From Nothophoma quercina (taxonomy: Eukaryota > Ascomycota > Dothideomycetes > Pleosporales > Didymellaceae): a stretch of 64,000 nucleotides of DNA. Shown here piece by piece: positions 44,787 through 54,961 of this stretch (the stretch's first letter is position 1; every line of letters begins with the position of its first letter). The stretch spans positions 62,001 through 126,000 of the forward strand of contig JAKIXB010000033.1 of NCBI GenBank assembly GCA_021642125.1, in the 5' to 3' direction. The position numbers and the translations under genes were made by a program. The notes beneath the pieces are model-generated. The model saw only the letters and a list, made by a program, of their open reading frames with translations, ran no database searches and was not told the DNA's origin.

Positions 44787-47546
44787 ATGGACCACCAAAC
44801 TCTCGTCTTCTCCTCCGTCTTCCCAGTCCTCTCGCTCTCCCACACAACGCCGACACCAGTCGCGACACCAGATCTAGGCTTTACAACGCCAGGCACTGCT
44901 TTTGGCAGCCCATACATTCCACGGCAGGCCGAGCTGCACGACAACACACAGCACCGAGTCGTCAAGCGCACCATAGCCTGGAGCTGCGCAACAAGATTTC
45001 TAAGCTTGGATAAGGTCGTGCCTGCGGTGCCGCGGATACTGCATCGCACGCGCGAGGTGGAAGATGCGCTGGTCTATCTGCTCGCTGGTGACGGCAGAGT
45101 CGACGAAGGCTCGAGGAACGGCGAGGAAGAGCTAGTGGAGTGGTACACGAACGAGTGCAGGCTGCACTTTGCGAACAACGTCCGGCCTGGGCTCGAAGAG
45201 TTATGGAGAGAGGAGGTCAAGATTGGGCGCAGCTGGGATGTGCTGGACGACACTCAGAAGCTGCTGGAGCAGGTGCAGAACGTCTACCTCGAGCCGTTCA
45301 ACGAGCATATCCTCCCTTTCCTGCAGAGTAGCACCAATACGACGATTCGACCGAGCCGACCCACGCGGAGGGACGAGGACGATGCGGCCGAGTATGCGAG
45401 CTGGAAGTTCAGGAGGGACATGCATGCACTATTTGCACATTGCATTGCGCCGAGCCGGTTCTCGAAAACATTAAGCTATGTCTTATACGACGCTGGATGT
45501 CGGCTCTTCCGCATACACACACGGCTCGATGATGTTCAGCCTAGCGCCGCACCAGAAGACATCACAGAGTTCAGGCAGCGGATGACTACGCTTGTACAAG
45601 GGCTGGAGCGCGTAGGTCTGGGTGGTGAGAATGCACAGAAAGCGTTCGCTTATGCGATGAACAAATTGCTTGACTCGTTCCTCGGCAGCCATTACATGAA
45701 GGTCGATTGGTACTCAAGGAAATCAGTTGTACCGCAGCTTAGATTGTGGATCCAGGACGGATTCTGTCCACTCGTCGAGCTAGTGCTGGAGTGCCTACGG
45801 TGTAAACAGAGTAGTATTCTGCCAACCGAAGTCGCTTCGTGGCAGGAAATGGCGCTGGGCAGACTAGGACGGGTACGAGTCGACAATCTATTCGACTTTG
45901 TCATCAACTGGGATAAGAGCTTAGGCGCTATCTTGGACATCAAGGATTTCCTCAAGGTGGCCGGTGCGAAACAATACCTTACTTCGGGCTTCTCACAACA
46001 GGTTTCGAGGCGGTTGCTGCATCCAGGCGCAACTACTACATACATCCTCAATGTCTACATCTCCATGATTCGAGCTTTCCATGAGCTGGAGCCAAAGGGC
46101 GTCTTGCTCGAAAGGGTTGCACGACCGATTCGCCGGTACTTGAAAGAGCGGGAAGATACAGCAAGGATTATCATATCCAGTCTGCTTACAGATCTTAGCG
46201 ACGAGACGGGCAGCAAGTTCTCATCAAATAGTGAACTGTCCTACGAGATCGCTAGCGAGATGGCAAAACCACTTGCAAATCTTGGCCAGGAAGCAGACGA
46301 AGAGCTGAATTGGAACGACATGAATTGGCAGCCGCTGCCGCAAGACGCGTCACCAGACTACAAGAAGTCGAAAGTAGAAGATGTTATATGGTTCCTGCTT
46401 ACACTTTGGGAGCGCGATGACTTCATCAACGAGCTGAAGAACATCCTTGGTGACCACCTGCTGAGATGTCAGGATCCAGAATACGAGAAGGAGATTCGAC
46501 TGCTAGAGCTCATCAAGATGCGTCTCGGCGATAGCAATCTTCAAGCATGCGAAGTCATGCTCCGTGACGTTCTCGACTCAAAGCGTATCAACGCTTCCAT
46601 CCGTGCCGCGACTGACGCTTCTCCATCTGCACAAGCTTTCTTCACCCCTGAACAGCAATCAAGAAATCCACAAACACCAGAAGGCCGCCACCCACGCACG
46701 CCCCGACCACGCCGCCCAACACAAACATCATCACACCTCGCCCCCTCCACACCAGCGGCAGCAGCACCAGGCCCAGCGCTCAACGCGCAAATCCTGTCCT
46801 CCTTCTTCTGGCCACTCCTTCGAGACGATGACTTCCGCGTTCCAGGCGAGATCTCCGCTTTGCAAGAACAGTACGGCACAAACTTCTCTCGTATCAAGGG
46901 CATGCGTAAGCTGCGCTGGATGAACGCTCTGGGCAGCGGCTCCGTTACCCTCACTTTCGCGGACCGCACAGAAGACTTCGACAACCTCACGCCCTGGCAA
47001 GTCAGCGTTGTCGACGCCTTCCAGCCGCAGCCAGACGAGCAGCACATCGCAGCCAAGCACACCAAGAGCGGCGAGGGCATCAGCAGGAACGTGAGCCAGC
47101 TGGAGGAGACGCTGAACATGGATGAATCGCTCGTCCGCCAAGCAGCAGCTTTCTGGGTCGGCAAGTCCGTCTTGCGAGAGATTGGGCCGGATACTTACGC
47201 TATCATCGAGACCCTTCCCAAGTCCGACAAGAAGAGCAAAGCAGATGAGGACGCTGCGGCCGCCGCGGCGGAACTTGCTGCTGTTGAGGCCGCACAGCAA
47301 CCTGCCGCTGTGAAGAGTCAACAAGATCTGTTCAATGAGAATAGAGATATGTATGCCACATTCATCGTTGGTATGCTCACTGCGCAAGGTAATATGCCGG
47401 TGCAGAGGATTCTAATGATCATGCGAATGATGATCCAGGGTGGTTTTCCATTCGGGGCTGATGAGGTTGGTGCGCTGTTGCTGGAGATGGAGGGAGAGGG
47501 GAAGGTGGTTGCTCTTGGAGGGGATACTTGGGGTGTGAAGAAGTAA
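44787..47546 (+). CDS. APC2: anaphase-promoting complex subunit 2 (cullin-like)
   Basis: Single exon of 919 aa from ATG 44787, which sits in an excellent context (CCACCATGG). The frame is open further upstream but has no ATG. Cullin-repeat-like helices fill the N-terminal half. The cullin homology region includes CEVMLRDVLDSKRIN, LSSFFWPLLRDDDFRVP, RKLRWMNALGSGSVTLTF and FDNLTPWQVSVVDAFQ. The C-terminal winged-helix block (FNENRDMYATFIVGMLTAQGN...GALLLEMEGEGKVVALGGDTWGVKK) is typical of Apc2. With Apc11 it forms the catalytic core of the APC/C that degrades securin and cyclins. A disordered Pro/Ala-rich insert lies near residues 630-690. Confidence 0.94.
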   Translation: MDHQTLVFSSVFPVLSLSHTTPTPVATPDLGFTTPGTAFGSPYIPRQAELHDNTQHRVVKRTIAWSCATRFLSLDKVVPAVPRILHRTREVEDALVYLLAGDGRVDEGSRNGEEELVEWYTNECRLHFANNVRPGLEELWREEVKIGRSWDVLDDTQKLLEQVQNVYLEPFNEHILPFLQSSTNTTIRPSRPTRRDEDDAAEYASWKFRRDMHALFAHCIAPSRFSKTLSYVLYDAGCRLFRIHTRLDDVQPSAAPEDITEFRQRMTTLVQGLERVGLGGENAQKAFAYAMNKLLDSFLGSHYMKVDWYSRKSVVPQLRLWIQDGFCPLVELVLECLRCKQSSILPTEVASWQEMALGRLGRVRVDNLFDFVINWDKSLGAILDIKDFLKVAGAKQYLTSGFSQQVSRRLLHPGATTTYILNVYISMIRAFHELEPKGVLLERVARPIRRYLKEREDTARIIISSLLTDLSDETGSKFSSNSELSYEIASEMAKPLANLGQEADEELNWNDMNWQPLPQDASPDYKKSKVEDVIWFLLTLWERDDFINELKNILGDHLLRCQDPEYEKEIRLLELIKMRLGDSNLQACEVMLRDVLDSKRINASIRAATDASPSAQAFFTPEQQSRNPQTPEGRHPRTPRPRRPTQTSSHLAPSTPAAAAPGPALNAQILSSFFWPLLRDDDFRVPGEISALQEQYGTNFSRIKGMRKLRWMNALGSGSVTLTFADRTEDFDNLTPWQVSVVDAFQPQPDEQHIAAKHTKSGEGISRNVSQLEETLNMDESLVRQAAAFWVGKSVLREIGPDTYAIIETLPKSDKKSKADEDAAAAAAELAAVEAAQQPAAVKSQQDLFNENRDMYATFIVGMLTAQGNMPVQRILMIMRMMIQGGFPFGADEVGALLLEMEGEGKVVALGGDTWGVKK

Positions 47547-47614
47547 GAATCGTTAGGTTGCTTCGCTGCCAGAGATACCATATTTACTCGTTAATCGTTG
47601 CGAGAAACTGCAGG

Positions 47615-49005
47615 CTAGGCTGGATTATACCCCTTACTCCAATCAGTACAATTCAACCCGCCCAACGTGCTCTCATCCACGTTCCGGCATGTCACGAGGT
47701 TGCTCCCGTTGATGGTCCGGATATCCACGTTCTCCGCCAATATTCCTGAACACGTGTCCGGCGACGAACAAACAAGGTGTCCGACGATAGGGCTAAACAC
47801 GCGGTTGGTCCTGCCCCTAATATTCCTGAACGTAATATCGGTGATGTTGAGCTTGGACGGATGCTTGAAACACTCCTCCTCATCGTCCTGCCCATAGCAC
47901 TGCGTGATCGTGAGCCCGTAATCCACGTTATCGAGAAACATCCCATCGTATGTGACATTCCGGACGAGGCCGCGGCCGCCACCGCCGGTGAGGCTTGCGC
48001 TCTTCTCTGAGTAGGCGTCGGGCCACACCTTGATTCTGGCGCCCTCGCTGCTGTTGAACATGCTAATGTTCCGTACTAAGATGTCTTCCACGTAATCGAT
48101 CCGCTCGGGATACTGACCCAAAGAGCCGACAGAGATACCGTGTGTGCCGTTGCAGTGCAGATTCTGCACAAGCACATTCGTGCTGTTGGGTTTGAAGGAA
48201 ACGCAGTCTGCCAGAATCAGTACTTGCACGGCGAAAGGGAGTTATTAGGGAAGGAGAGGGTCTCACCATCGCCGTTTGTGATTGTCGAGTTCTCAATCAC
48301 GATGCTGTCAGACCGATAGATGTCCCATCCATCCGTGTTCTTCTCGAAGTTGCCGTTGTTACTTGTGCTGAAGAGGTCCAACCCGCTGTACACCACATTG
48401 CTCGAATTCGCAACGATATTATGCCAAAACGGCGCATTCCGCATCTTAATCCCGCTCACACTGCCTCCCTCAAGCCCCACGACAGCGAACAGCACAGGCC
48501 GTTTAAGTTTCTTGTTCCCAACATACTCGTCCCACCACGCCTGCCCATTGCCCTGCACTGTGCCTGCGCCGAAGACGTTGACGTCGCGCCCGCCGAGGAT
48601 CAAGAAGGATGTTGCGTTCTGATACTGCAGGTCGAAGCTGTTGGCTTGCCAGTACGTCAGGTTGTCGGAGGGGAAGGAGAGGGTGCCTTGGATGTCGAGG
48701 TCGATGGAGGTGAGACCGGTCAGGTTGAGCGGTGAGGCGATGGTGTAGGTTTGCTTTGAGGCGAAGATGACGTGGCCGCCATTATTGCAGTCCTGCACTG
48801 CGGCAAAGATGTTGGAAGCGTCGTCGGTAACGAGGTCGTTGTGGGATGAGGCAACGCAAGTTCGATTGCGGGGTGGGGATGTTCGAGCGTGGAAAGGACG
48901 TGGCGTGCGGAGGGTTTCGAGGAAGTTTTCTGCTACTGAGACCGAGGATGCTACATTGGCGAGCAGCAGTAGCGCAGTTAGGAATGAGGTTGAAAGAGGC
49001 AGCAT
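47615..49005 (-). CDS. exopolygalacturonase-type GH28, secreted
   Basis: Exons 49005-48267 and 48207-47615 (59-nt intron) give 443 aa. The ATG at 49005 starts a signal peptide (LPLSTSFLTALLLLANVASS). The GH28 catalytic set is present: NTDGWD at 223-228, DDC at 246-248 (built across the intron), HG at 269-270 and RIK near 301-303. The NTDGWDIYRS variant is typical of fungal exo-acting polygalacturonases. About a dozen N-glycosylation sequons suit a secreted enzyme that trims galacturonic acid from pectin ends. It converges closely (68 bp) with APC2. Exo rather than endo mode is inferred from the motif. Confidence 0.92.
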
Positions 49006-49691
49006 CTTGAAATTGCTATGATTTGACTCCACTAGCTAGCTCTTGTCAACAGCCGTGACAATCTCCCAGCTTTTATAGCTGTCGTATGAATAGTCATTGA
49101 GTCACTCAGTGTCTTGAATCTGATCGATTCCTCCGCAAAACGTCCAGAGCTATAGCTACTCGGAGCTTAGCTTGAACGTTGGAAAAGCTTTCCGCTGCAA
49201 GCTTCCCCAGAATTCCCCGCACATAGCTATCAAGCTTTCGGTAGTCGGGGCAGTTTGGAGCTGCGGGGCAGGAGCCAAGCGATTGCGGAGCAGAAGGTTG
49301 GTAAGTAAAGAGGCCGGTGGTGGTTGAAGCCTATCATACACGACGACTGCAGATCCTGCCAAGACCTGAGAGCACACAATCGTCCGACATGCAACTGCGT
49401 TACGGCATCAGCACCGGCTCACGACCATGTGCCGAGGCAAGGAGCTGTTGTCCGGAGGTGGTGAGCTCTGAGATCGATAGGACCAGATGTAGGATCCCGG
49501 ATGCATTGTTCCACCAATCGCAGAGACAGGTCCTCCGCAGTCTGCCCGCAAGGTTCCTGTTCAGGATTAAGAAAGTCAACCTCCAGGACCTTCTGAGTGG
49601 GAATGGTGTTTCCATCATCATCCAGTGCTTGCTTGGACTGTTCGTCCGTTTAGGCGTTTGGCCATATGTGTTTTGTCACAGAGCTTCAAGA
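49006..49691. other. intergenic region
   Basis: Polygalacturonase promoter and VPS51 3' region. A 182-codon plus-strand frame (49317-49865) overlaps VPS51 antisense and looks like a shadow. Confidence 0.5.
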
Positions 49692-50544
49692 TCACTCGGA
49701 TTCTGCATCCTCGTTCAAGATGCTCTCGCAGGCTGCTTTGAGCTCTTCAACGCCGGCAACATTCTTCCACTTGCCGAGAATCTTGCTAACCTCCTCCCAC
49801 TCTTTTGCAGCTTCCTCCTCCTTCTCGTGATCCATGAGGTCTCGCAGTCGTCTAGGTGTGCCTAGCACCCACCTTACGGTCTCTTGCTGTTTCTGTTTCG
49901 TTACAGCTGCCTCTTCCTCCTTTGGATCTTTTTGTATATGTATATCAATGCCTAACCCCTCCGGCTTCTCCTGGAGAGCCTGCATGGAAGACGAGAGGGA
50001 GGCAGCGGTTTCGGCGATGTGAGCGATGGCAGGACCAAGTGTGTGGGTCGTAGGGGCTAGGGGATCCATATTCCCGCGCATCTTGCGAATCGTGCTGGTT
50101 GCAGATAGCAACTTCGAGTAGTTGTCGTACACAAGCGACTTTCTGTCGCTATCCAGGTTGCGTATTTCTACTTATGATCAGCATGTACAAGCTTTGTATG
50201 CTCGAATACAACACACGTGATATCAGATCGGCTTCCACCTTCAGCACACCTTTTAAGCCCTCCTTTGCAAGCAAGCCGTCAACGAAAGCCTCGGCGTTGA
50301 AGTCGGCAGCATCAAGCTCGGTCAGAGTCTCATCTTCTTCTGGTCCCAGCCCAGTTCTTGTGGACTCTTCTGATATCTTGGCGTCTGCTTCTTTCTGGGC
50401 GTTCTTGATTCCATAGTAGTCTCGTAGTGCTGCGCGATTGCGGCGCGCATTCGGTGGAGGTCTTGCGGAGCTATCGAACGAGTTGCGTGTGGATGACGGG
50501 CTGCGTATGGAGGAGCTCGCGCGCGGCGAAGCTATCGTTGACAT
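49692..50544 (-). CDS. VPS51: GARP complex subunit VPS51
   Basis: Exons 50544-50217 and 50167-49692 give 267 aa. After a Ser/Arg/Pro-rich N-terminus comes NRAALRDYYGIK, then FNAEAFVDGLLAKEGLKGVLKVEADLIS and, across the intron, QIRNLDSDRKSLVYDNYSKLLSATSTIRKMR, the conserved Vps51/Vps67 coiled-coil signature. The GARP tether (Vps51-54) works in endosome-to-Golgi transport, and Vps51 binds the Tlg1 SNARE. The intron donor is GTGTGT. It diverges from RMI1 with 205 bp between starts. Confidence 0.9.
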
Positions 50545-50749
50545 CGTGGAGCTCTCCAGAATTGTCGCAGAGCTCTAGTCTTTGCATCTGTATTCGAAGG
50601 GGTGAGGTGTCATGTTGATGCGCGGAGCTCGATGGGTGAACTGCCAAGCGTCTGGACCCTGGAAAGAGCGACCCACGTCCTTCAGGCGACGAACTTCTGC
50701 ATGGAAATTGCGAACCTGCTCACAGCTCGTATTCAAGGAGACCACCAGA

Positions 50750-51439
50750 ATGGCAGGCAATGCTGCCGGAGAGCTGATGCAGCACCTCACGCCGAAGGGT
50801 CTCCACCCAAAGCCAGCGTGGCTACAAAGCTTTCTCTCGACAACACGACCAAATACAGCACTTGCGGCATTGAAGCAAACATGTCTCTTCCGCCTTCTTG
50901 CAACTGACATCACGAACTCACTCGATCAACCAGCGAATTCTTTATTTCCCGCAGACGTTCTTCGAGGCACGGTCCAGTCTCGCCATCTTGCTGGACCCAT
51001 CGTTTGTCAAGTACTGGACATCGAAGACATTGGCCAGTCACGATGGTCGCAGGTTGAAGCAATCGAAGCGAGAGAGCGTGGTGAGATGACCAAAGGACGA
51101 GAGATTGTCCGGGTCATCGAGCAGGAAGAGGACGACTCTGGCCAAGCTGCTGCTCCAGCTCAGAGCAAAGGCCCTTTCAAATTACTACTACAAGACGCGA
51201 AAGGATTGCAGGTGTATGCATTGGATCTCCGCGGCATTGATGGACTCAATACGAACATGAGCATGGGTGTGAAAGTTCTTCTGCGAAACATCGAGGTGCG
51301 AAGAGCGGTCTTTATGCTCGAACCTGGCAATGTGCAAATCCTGGGTGGTAAGCTAGAGGCGTTAGACAAAGCATGGAAGGAGGGAAGGAAAGACAGATTG
51401 ATCAAGGCCGCGAACATAGGTGGAGAGCATGTGGGGTGA
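50750..51439 (+). CDS. RMI1: RecQ-mediated genome instability protein 1 (RMI1)
   Basis: Single exon, 229 aa from the ATG at 50750. The N-terminal three-helix part (HPKPAWLQSFLSTTRPNTALAALKQTCLFRLLATDIT) leads into an OB-fold with the RMI1 pattern (ADVLRGTVQSRHLAGPIVCQVLDIEDIGQSRWSQVE..., FKLLLQDAKGLQVYALDL, MSMGVKVLLRNIEVRRAVFMLEPGNVQILGG). Rmi1 supports Sgs1/Top3 in dissolving double Holliday junctions. The frame is open upstream of the ATG without a better start. It shares a short divergent promoter with VPS51. Confidence 0.88.
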   Translation: MAGNAAGELMQHLTPKGLHPKPAWLQSFLSTTRPNTALAALKQTCLFRLLATDITNSLDQPANSLFPADVLRGTVQSRHLAGPIVCQVLDIEDIGQSRWSQVEAIEARERGEMTKGREIVRVIEQEEDDSGQAAAPAQSKGPFKLLLQDAKGLQVYALDLRGIDGLNTNMSMGVKVLLRNIEVRRAVFMLEPGNVQILGGKLEALDKAWKEGRKDRLIKAANIGGEHVG

Positions 51440-51631
51440 GCCCAAACCCAACGAGCAGCTCTTACATCGTCAACCACAAGAACCATACTTTGCGGAGTCT
51501 GTAATGGGGTTCTGCGATATGCTGATCAACCCCTTCGTATCAAGTACGACGGGTATACCCACGGTCACCAACGCGATCTCCAAAGCCTTGCAATATCGTG
51601 GGCACAAGGTTGTGCCATATGCGCGGTAACC

Positions 51632-52551
51632 ATGAACGAGACCGCACTCATGCGTCGTTGGAAAACCCTTGAGCTACTACAGAAGGTTGAAAAGTTGGAT
51701 CTGTCAACGCTGCAGTCAGCGAATCCTAGCCGTTTCCCTCCATACATGTTTGTAGGGGAATGGTATCAACCCGAAGAAGGCCATATGCTCAGCTTCACGT
51801 TTGATCAAGAACTATCTCCGTAGGACAAATACATACTAGCCAAGGAGGTGTTATTCAAACTCAGAAAACCCGGTATCACAACCCCGGCATTCCCTTCGGC
51901 TCGGCATACTGATACGCCCATATCCAACTATTTGGCATATGAGCCCTTGACCTCCAACAACACAGGCTCCGACGAGTGTCTCGATACGGCCCGGCATTGG
52001 TTTCAAGGATGCGTTTATGAACATGAAGTCTGCAACCGCGACAAACCAGTCAACCAATGGTACCCACACGCCTCCTAGATCTCATGGGCGGTTCGGGAGA
52101 CAATGGAATGTTACGCCTTACCCACGCAGCGAGCGAGCCACTTACTGGTCCACGTATGACTTTGAGCCACTGCTGGGGCGACGTGCCTGTCATGCAATTA
52201 ACCAGGTCTACGACGATGGCCTTTCGTGCTGGCATCCAGCTTGCGCTTCTACCTTTGACATCCCAGCATGCTGCACATGCAGCGAGGCGCCTGGATATGC
52301 GGTATGTGTGGATTGACTCTTTGCGCATCATTCAATACAAAGACGACCTGTACGACTGGCTGCGCGAAGCTGCTTTAATGAACCAGGTGTACTCAAGCTC
52401 ACTCTGCAACTTGTCCGCATCAGACGCAAGAAATAGCTTGGAGGGCTTGTTTCGCAGACGGGATCCCTGCACACTTAACCCCACCACCGTGAGGTTTCAT
52501 TTTGACGCGAACGTCAGATTTCCAGCTAGGGAAAGTCTGGAGAGCCTGTGA
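51632..52551 (+). pseudogene. broken HET-domain (heterokaryon incompatibility) gene
   Basis: Frame 51632-52078 carries an in-frame TAG at 51821-51823. Near 52063-52070 the reading frame shifts by one base into 52057-52551. The joined region shows HET-domain landmarks: ECLDTARHWFQGCV, RMTLSHCWG, MRYVWIDSLRIIQ (usually LCIIQ, so the conserved Cys is replaced) and NQVYSSSLCNLSASDA. No start fits a full-length protein, and the frame ends soon after the third motif. HET proteins trigger cell death on fusion of unlike hyphae, and such genes often decay or diversify. Introns could explain one break, but I find no good splice signals for both. Confidence 0.65.
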
Positions 52552-52898
52552 GGACGGTGTTGATCTGCTCACCGGGGGAGTGAGGTTCGATCTCAGCGGT
52601 ATTGACAGAAGCGACGAAGGCGTTGCGGCTCTATGCGAGAGAGAGAGAGTCTCCAACTCCAAAATCGAAGGGACAACCTCACCGATCTCTTTGGCGACGA
52701 CTGCGTTGAGATTACAGAGGCAGCTGGAGGGGAGGGCTGCGGTGAGATCCCTAGCGATTTGACGAGAGTCGCGGAACGCGGGGTAACGCATGCGGTTCTC
52801 ATAAGAGAGGTATTAGAGCGATACGTGATAGACGTTACAAGATAATTAGGAGTCTCGGTGGTGGCGGCGGCGACGTCCATGTTGGGGTCAATGGCCAT
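52420..52898 (-). CDS. candidate small gene, function unknown, antisense to the HET remnant
   Basis: ATG 52898 sits in CCACCATGG. Exons 52898-52839 and 52797-52420, with a 41-nt intron (GTAACG, CTAATA, TGAG), give 145 aa. The splice joins MAIDPNMD...PNYL to NRMRYPAFRDSRQIARDL, which reads like a real helical protein (LPSSCLCNLNAVVAKEIGEVV). After about residue 75 the composition becomes Ser/Pro-rich and overlaps the HET remnant antisense, so the true 3' end may be earlier. I do not recognise the family. The adenine-rich short intron and the overlap keep confidence low. Confidence 0.38.
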
Positions 52899-53169
52899 GG
52901 TGGATTGCTCGATGTAATTAGTCTCTAAAGTCACAGCAGCGTGACTACTCATGGGTTTGTCGGCTATTAGACGCATCAGTTCCTAACAAATGCTGTTAAG
53001 CTATGTCAGGTGCTGATGTACAGGGCTTTGCCATTCAAGCGTTGCTTGTCGAGCGCTAATCAGCTTCTCCAATGACAGGGAACACAATGTGGGAGCCAGG
53101 CATGCACAACTGATCCAGGGAGTTCTCGACTGCCACAGCTGTTCATTGTCCCTAGTGTCTTGAAGTCCT
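52899..53169. other. intergenic region
   Basis: Upstream of the candidate small gene and downstream of the HIT gene. Nothing supported. Confidence 0.5.
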
Positions 53170-53696
53170 TTACATCTTACTCTTGATATCCTCCAACAGC
53201 TTCTTCAGCTCACCCTGATCCGCCTTCTGTGTCGGCCACTCAATGCCTAACCCCTCTTGCTTGTTCGGCTTAGGAATCAAGTGGAAGTGCACATGATCGA
53301 CCTCCTGGTGTGCGATCCGCCCGTTGTTCTGCAGAATGTTGTAGTCTTCGACACCTTGTGCGATGGCGATCTTCTTCGTGACTTTGAGGACCTCAGAGAG
53401 CTGATCGTCGGGGATGTCGTGCAGTTTGGCGCCGTGGTGCTTGGGGATGATGAGCTAGACGATTGACGTTAGCTTTTCTAAAACGCTGGGGATGTTTGAC
53501 ATCAACTGCGGATACGTACAGAGTGTCCCTTGCTCAGGGGCCCGATGTCGAGGAAGGCGAGTGTCTTCTCGGACTCAAAGATCTTCAGGGACGGGATTTC
53601 GCCTAGCGAGCTGTCAGGTGCCATTAGTTGTCCAATGGCATATGATTAATTACCCTTGATAATCTTGCAGAATATGCAGGCAGCGTTGGAGGCCAT
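53170..53696 (-). CDS. HIT-family nucleotide hydrolase (HINT type)
   Basis: Exons 53696-53654, 53602-53520 and 53454-53170 give 136 aa, the usual Hint length. The zinc-like CIFC is at 7-10, then SLKIFESEKTLAFLDIGPLSKGHSLIIPKHH, and the catalytic histidine triad HVHFH is at 96-100 with LIPKP after it. HINT enzymes hydrolyse AMP-lysine and AMP-N phosphoramidates. Introns are 49 and 65 nt. The gene was assembled from short exons and each junction restores a conserved residue (KG-EIPS, GHS-LIIP). Confidence 0.92.
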
Positions 53697-53933
53697 TGTG
53701 GTGCTCACTGTGTGTTGAGTGTGACGTGATGGAGGGTCGGTGCGGTGAACGGAGCTGTGGAAGTACCCGAGCTCCTGAGGCTTGTGGTGGGGCAGGCGCG
53801 GGGTAGCTTCGTCTGTTGGACTTCAATTGGCAATTATGGTTTTCGGACTACGCAACGGGTAACTCGATATATCTATTCTTGACTTGGGTATATGCTTCTG
53901 CGATCAGATCCTTGGGCTCTTGGTTTTATGCTG

Positions 53934-54811
53934 TCATGAAGACTTGACCCATTTCCAAGCATCGCACTCAAAGTTCGCATAGGTTCTGAACTCGTTGCTT
54001 AGGCCTTTGGCATGCTTGATATCGTAGTCTGTGGTCTTCACTCCAGCCTTGCCATACAACTTGCCGGTGATAATGCTTTCCATTCGCTCTCCTGTACAGG
54101 CAATGATCCGTACGGACTCAGGTGTCCAGCCCTTAGCCAGCCATCGTACGGTCAATGTAGCTGAAAAACGTCAGTCCAATCCATGTTGATTAATCCAGTT
54201 GGTTTACTACCTTTTGTCTGACAATCGTCGCTTAGGAATGGCGGATCGACGATGATATGGTCGAATGAGCCCTTCAGCTCTGGCGGTAGTTGGAGAGCTT
54301 TCTCGAAGTCGTAGTGTACAAACTCCTTGAACACACCGAATCGCTCATCAATCTCGAGCAACTTGATTGTGGGCCTACACTTGTACTCTCCTGATGCCTG
54401 ATCCTTAATCAGTATCGAATATCGTTGACAAAATCAAGGGTAGTCGATCACGTACCAGCAAGTTCTTCAACTGTATGAACGCACTCGGCGCGCTGACAAC
54501 GGCAATCTTAGTCTCGTCCGTTGCTCCATCCAGTAGCTGTCGTGCAAGGACCGTAGCAGTGTCATCGCTGTACCAGAACTGGCTCACATTCCAGTCCTCA
54601 GTAAAGGCATCCATCGAAAGCTTCCCATCAAAGTCATCCTCAGCCCGAGATTTGAGCGCTTCAAACTCTTTCTGTCTTGCATCGCGCTCCCCGTAAAATT
54701 CTTTCAACGCGGAGAGAGCGTCGCCTGAAAGCTGTCTGCACGCCTTAGCAATGGCAGCATCAGAGTAGAAGGAACGTACGGCATTTCATCATCGGAGTCG
54801 TCGATCGGCAT
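53934..54811 (-). CDS. EFM5: protein-lysine N-methyltransferase, EFM5 type
   Basis: Exons 54811-54780, 54735-54456, 54403-54211 and 54160-53934 give 243 aa. The N-terminus LSGDALSALKEFYGERDARQKEFE and the block WNVSQFWYSDDTA are typical of the N6-adenine-MTase-like family (human EEF1AKMT1, yeast Efm5). The catalytic DPPF lies near residue 156 (HIIVDPPFLSDDC). Efm5 trimethylates a lysine of translation elongation factor eEF1A despite its DNA-MTase-like motif. All three introns are GT-AG, about 44-52 nt. The SAM-binding first strand is covered by IAVVSAPSAFI. Confidence 0.9.
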
Positions 54812-54961
54812 CTTGACTTTGATATGATGGATTTATGTGATGTGCCTAGAAAGTGTTAGTGTGCACTTGCACCATTTGTTCTGGAAGCACGCTAAGATAA
54901 CGTTAAGCGCGAGCCGAGGTAGCGATTACGAAGCTGCAGCTGCGGGCACGATGAGGTGAAC

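Noticed and set aside
49317..49865. 182-codon plus-strand open frame
   Set aside because: It lies antisense to VPS51 for much of its length, and has no recognisable domain; best read as a shadow of the coding strand.
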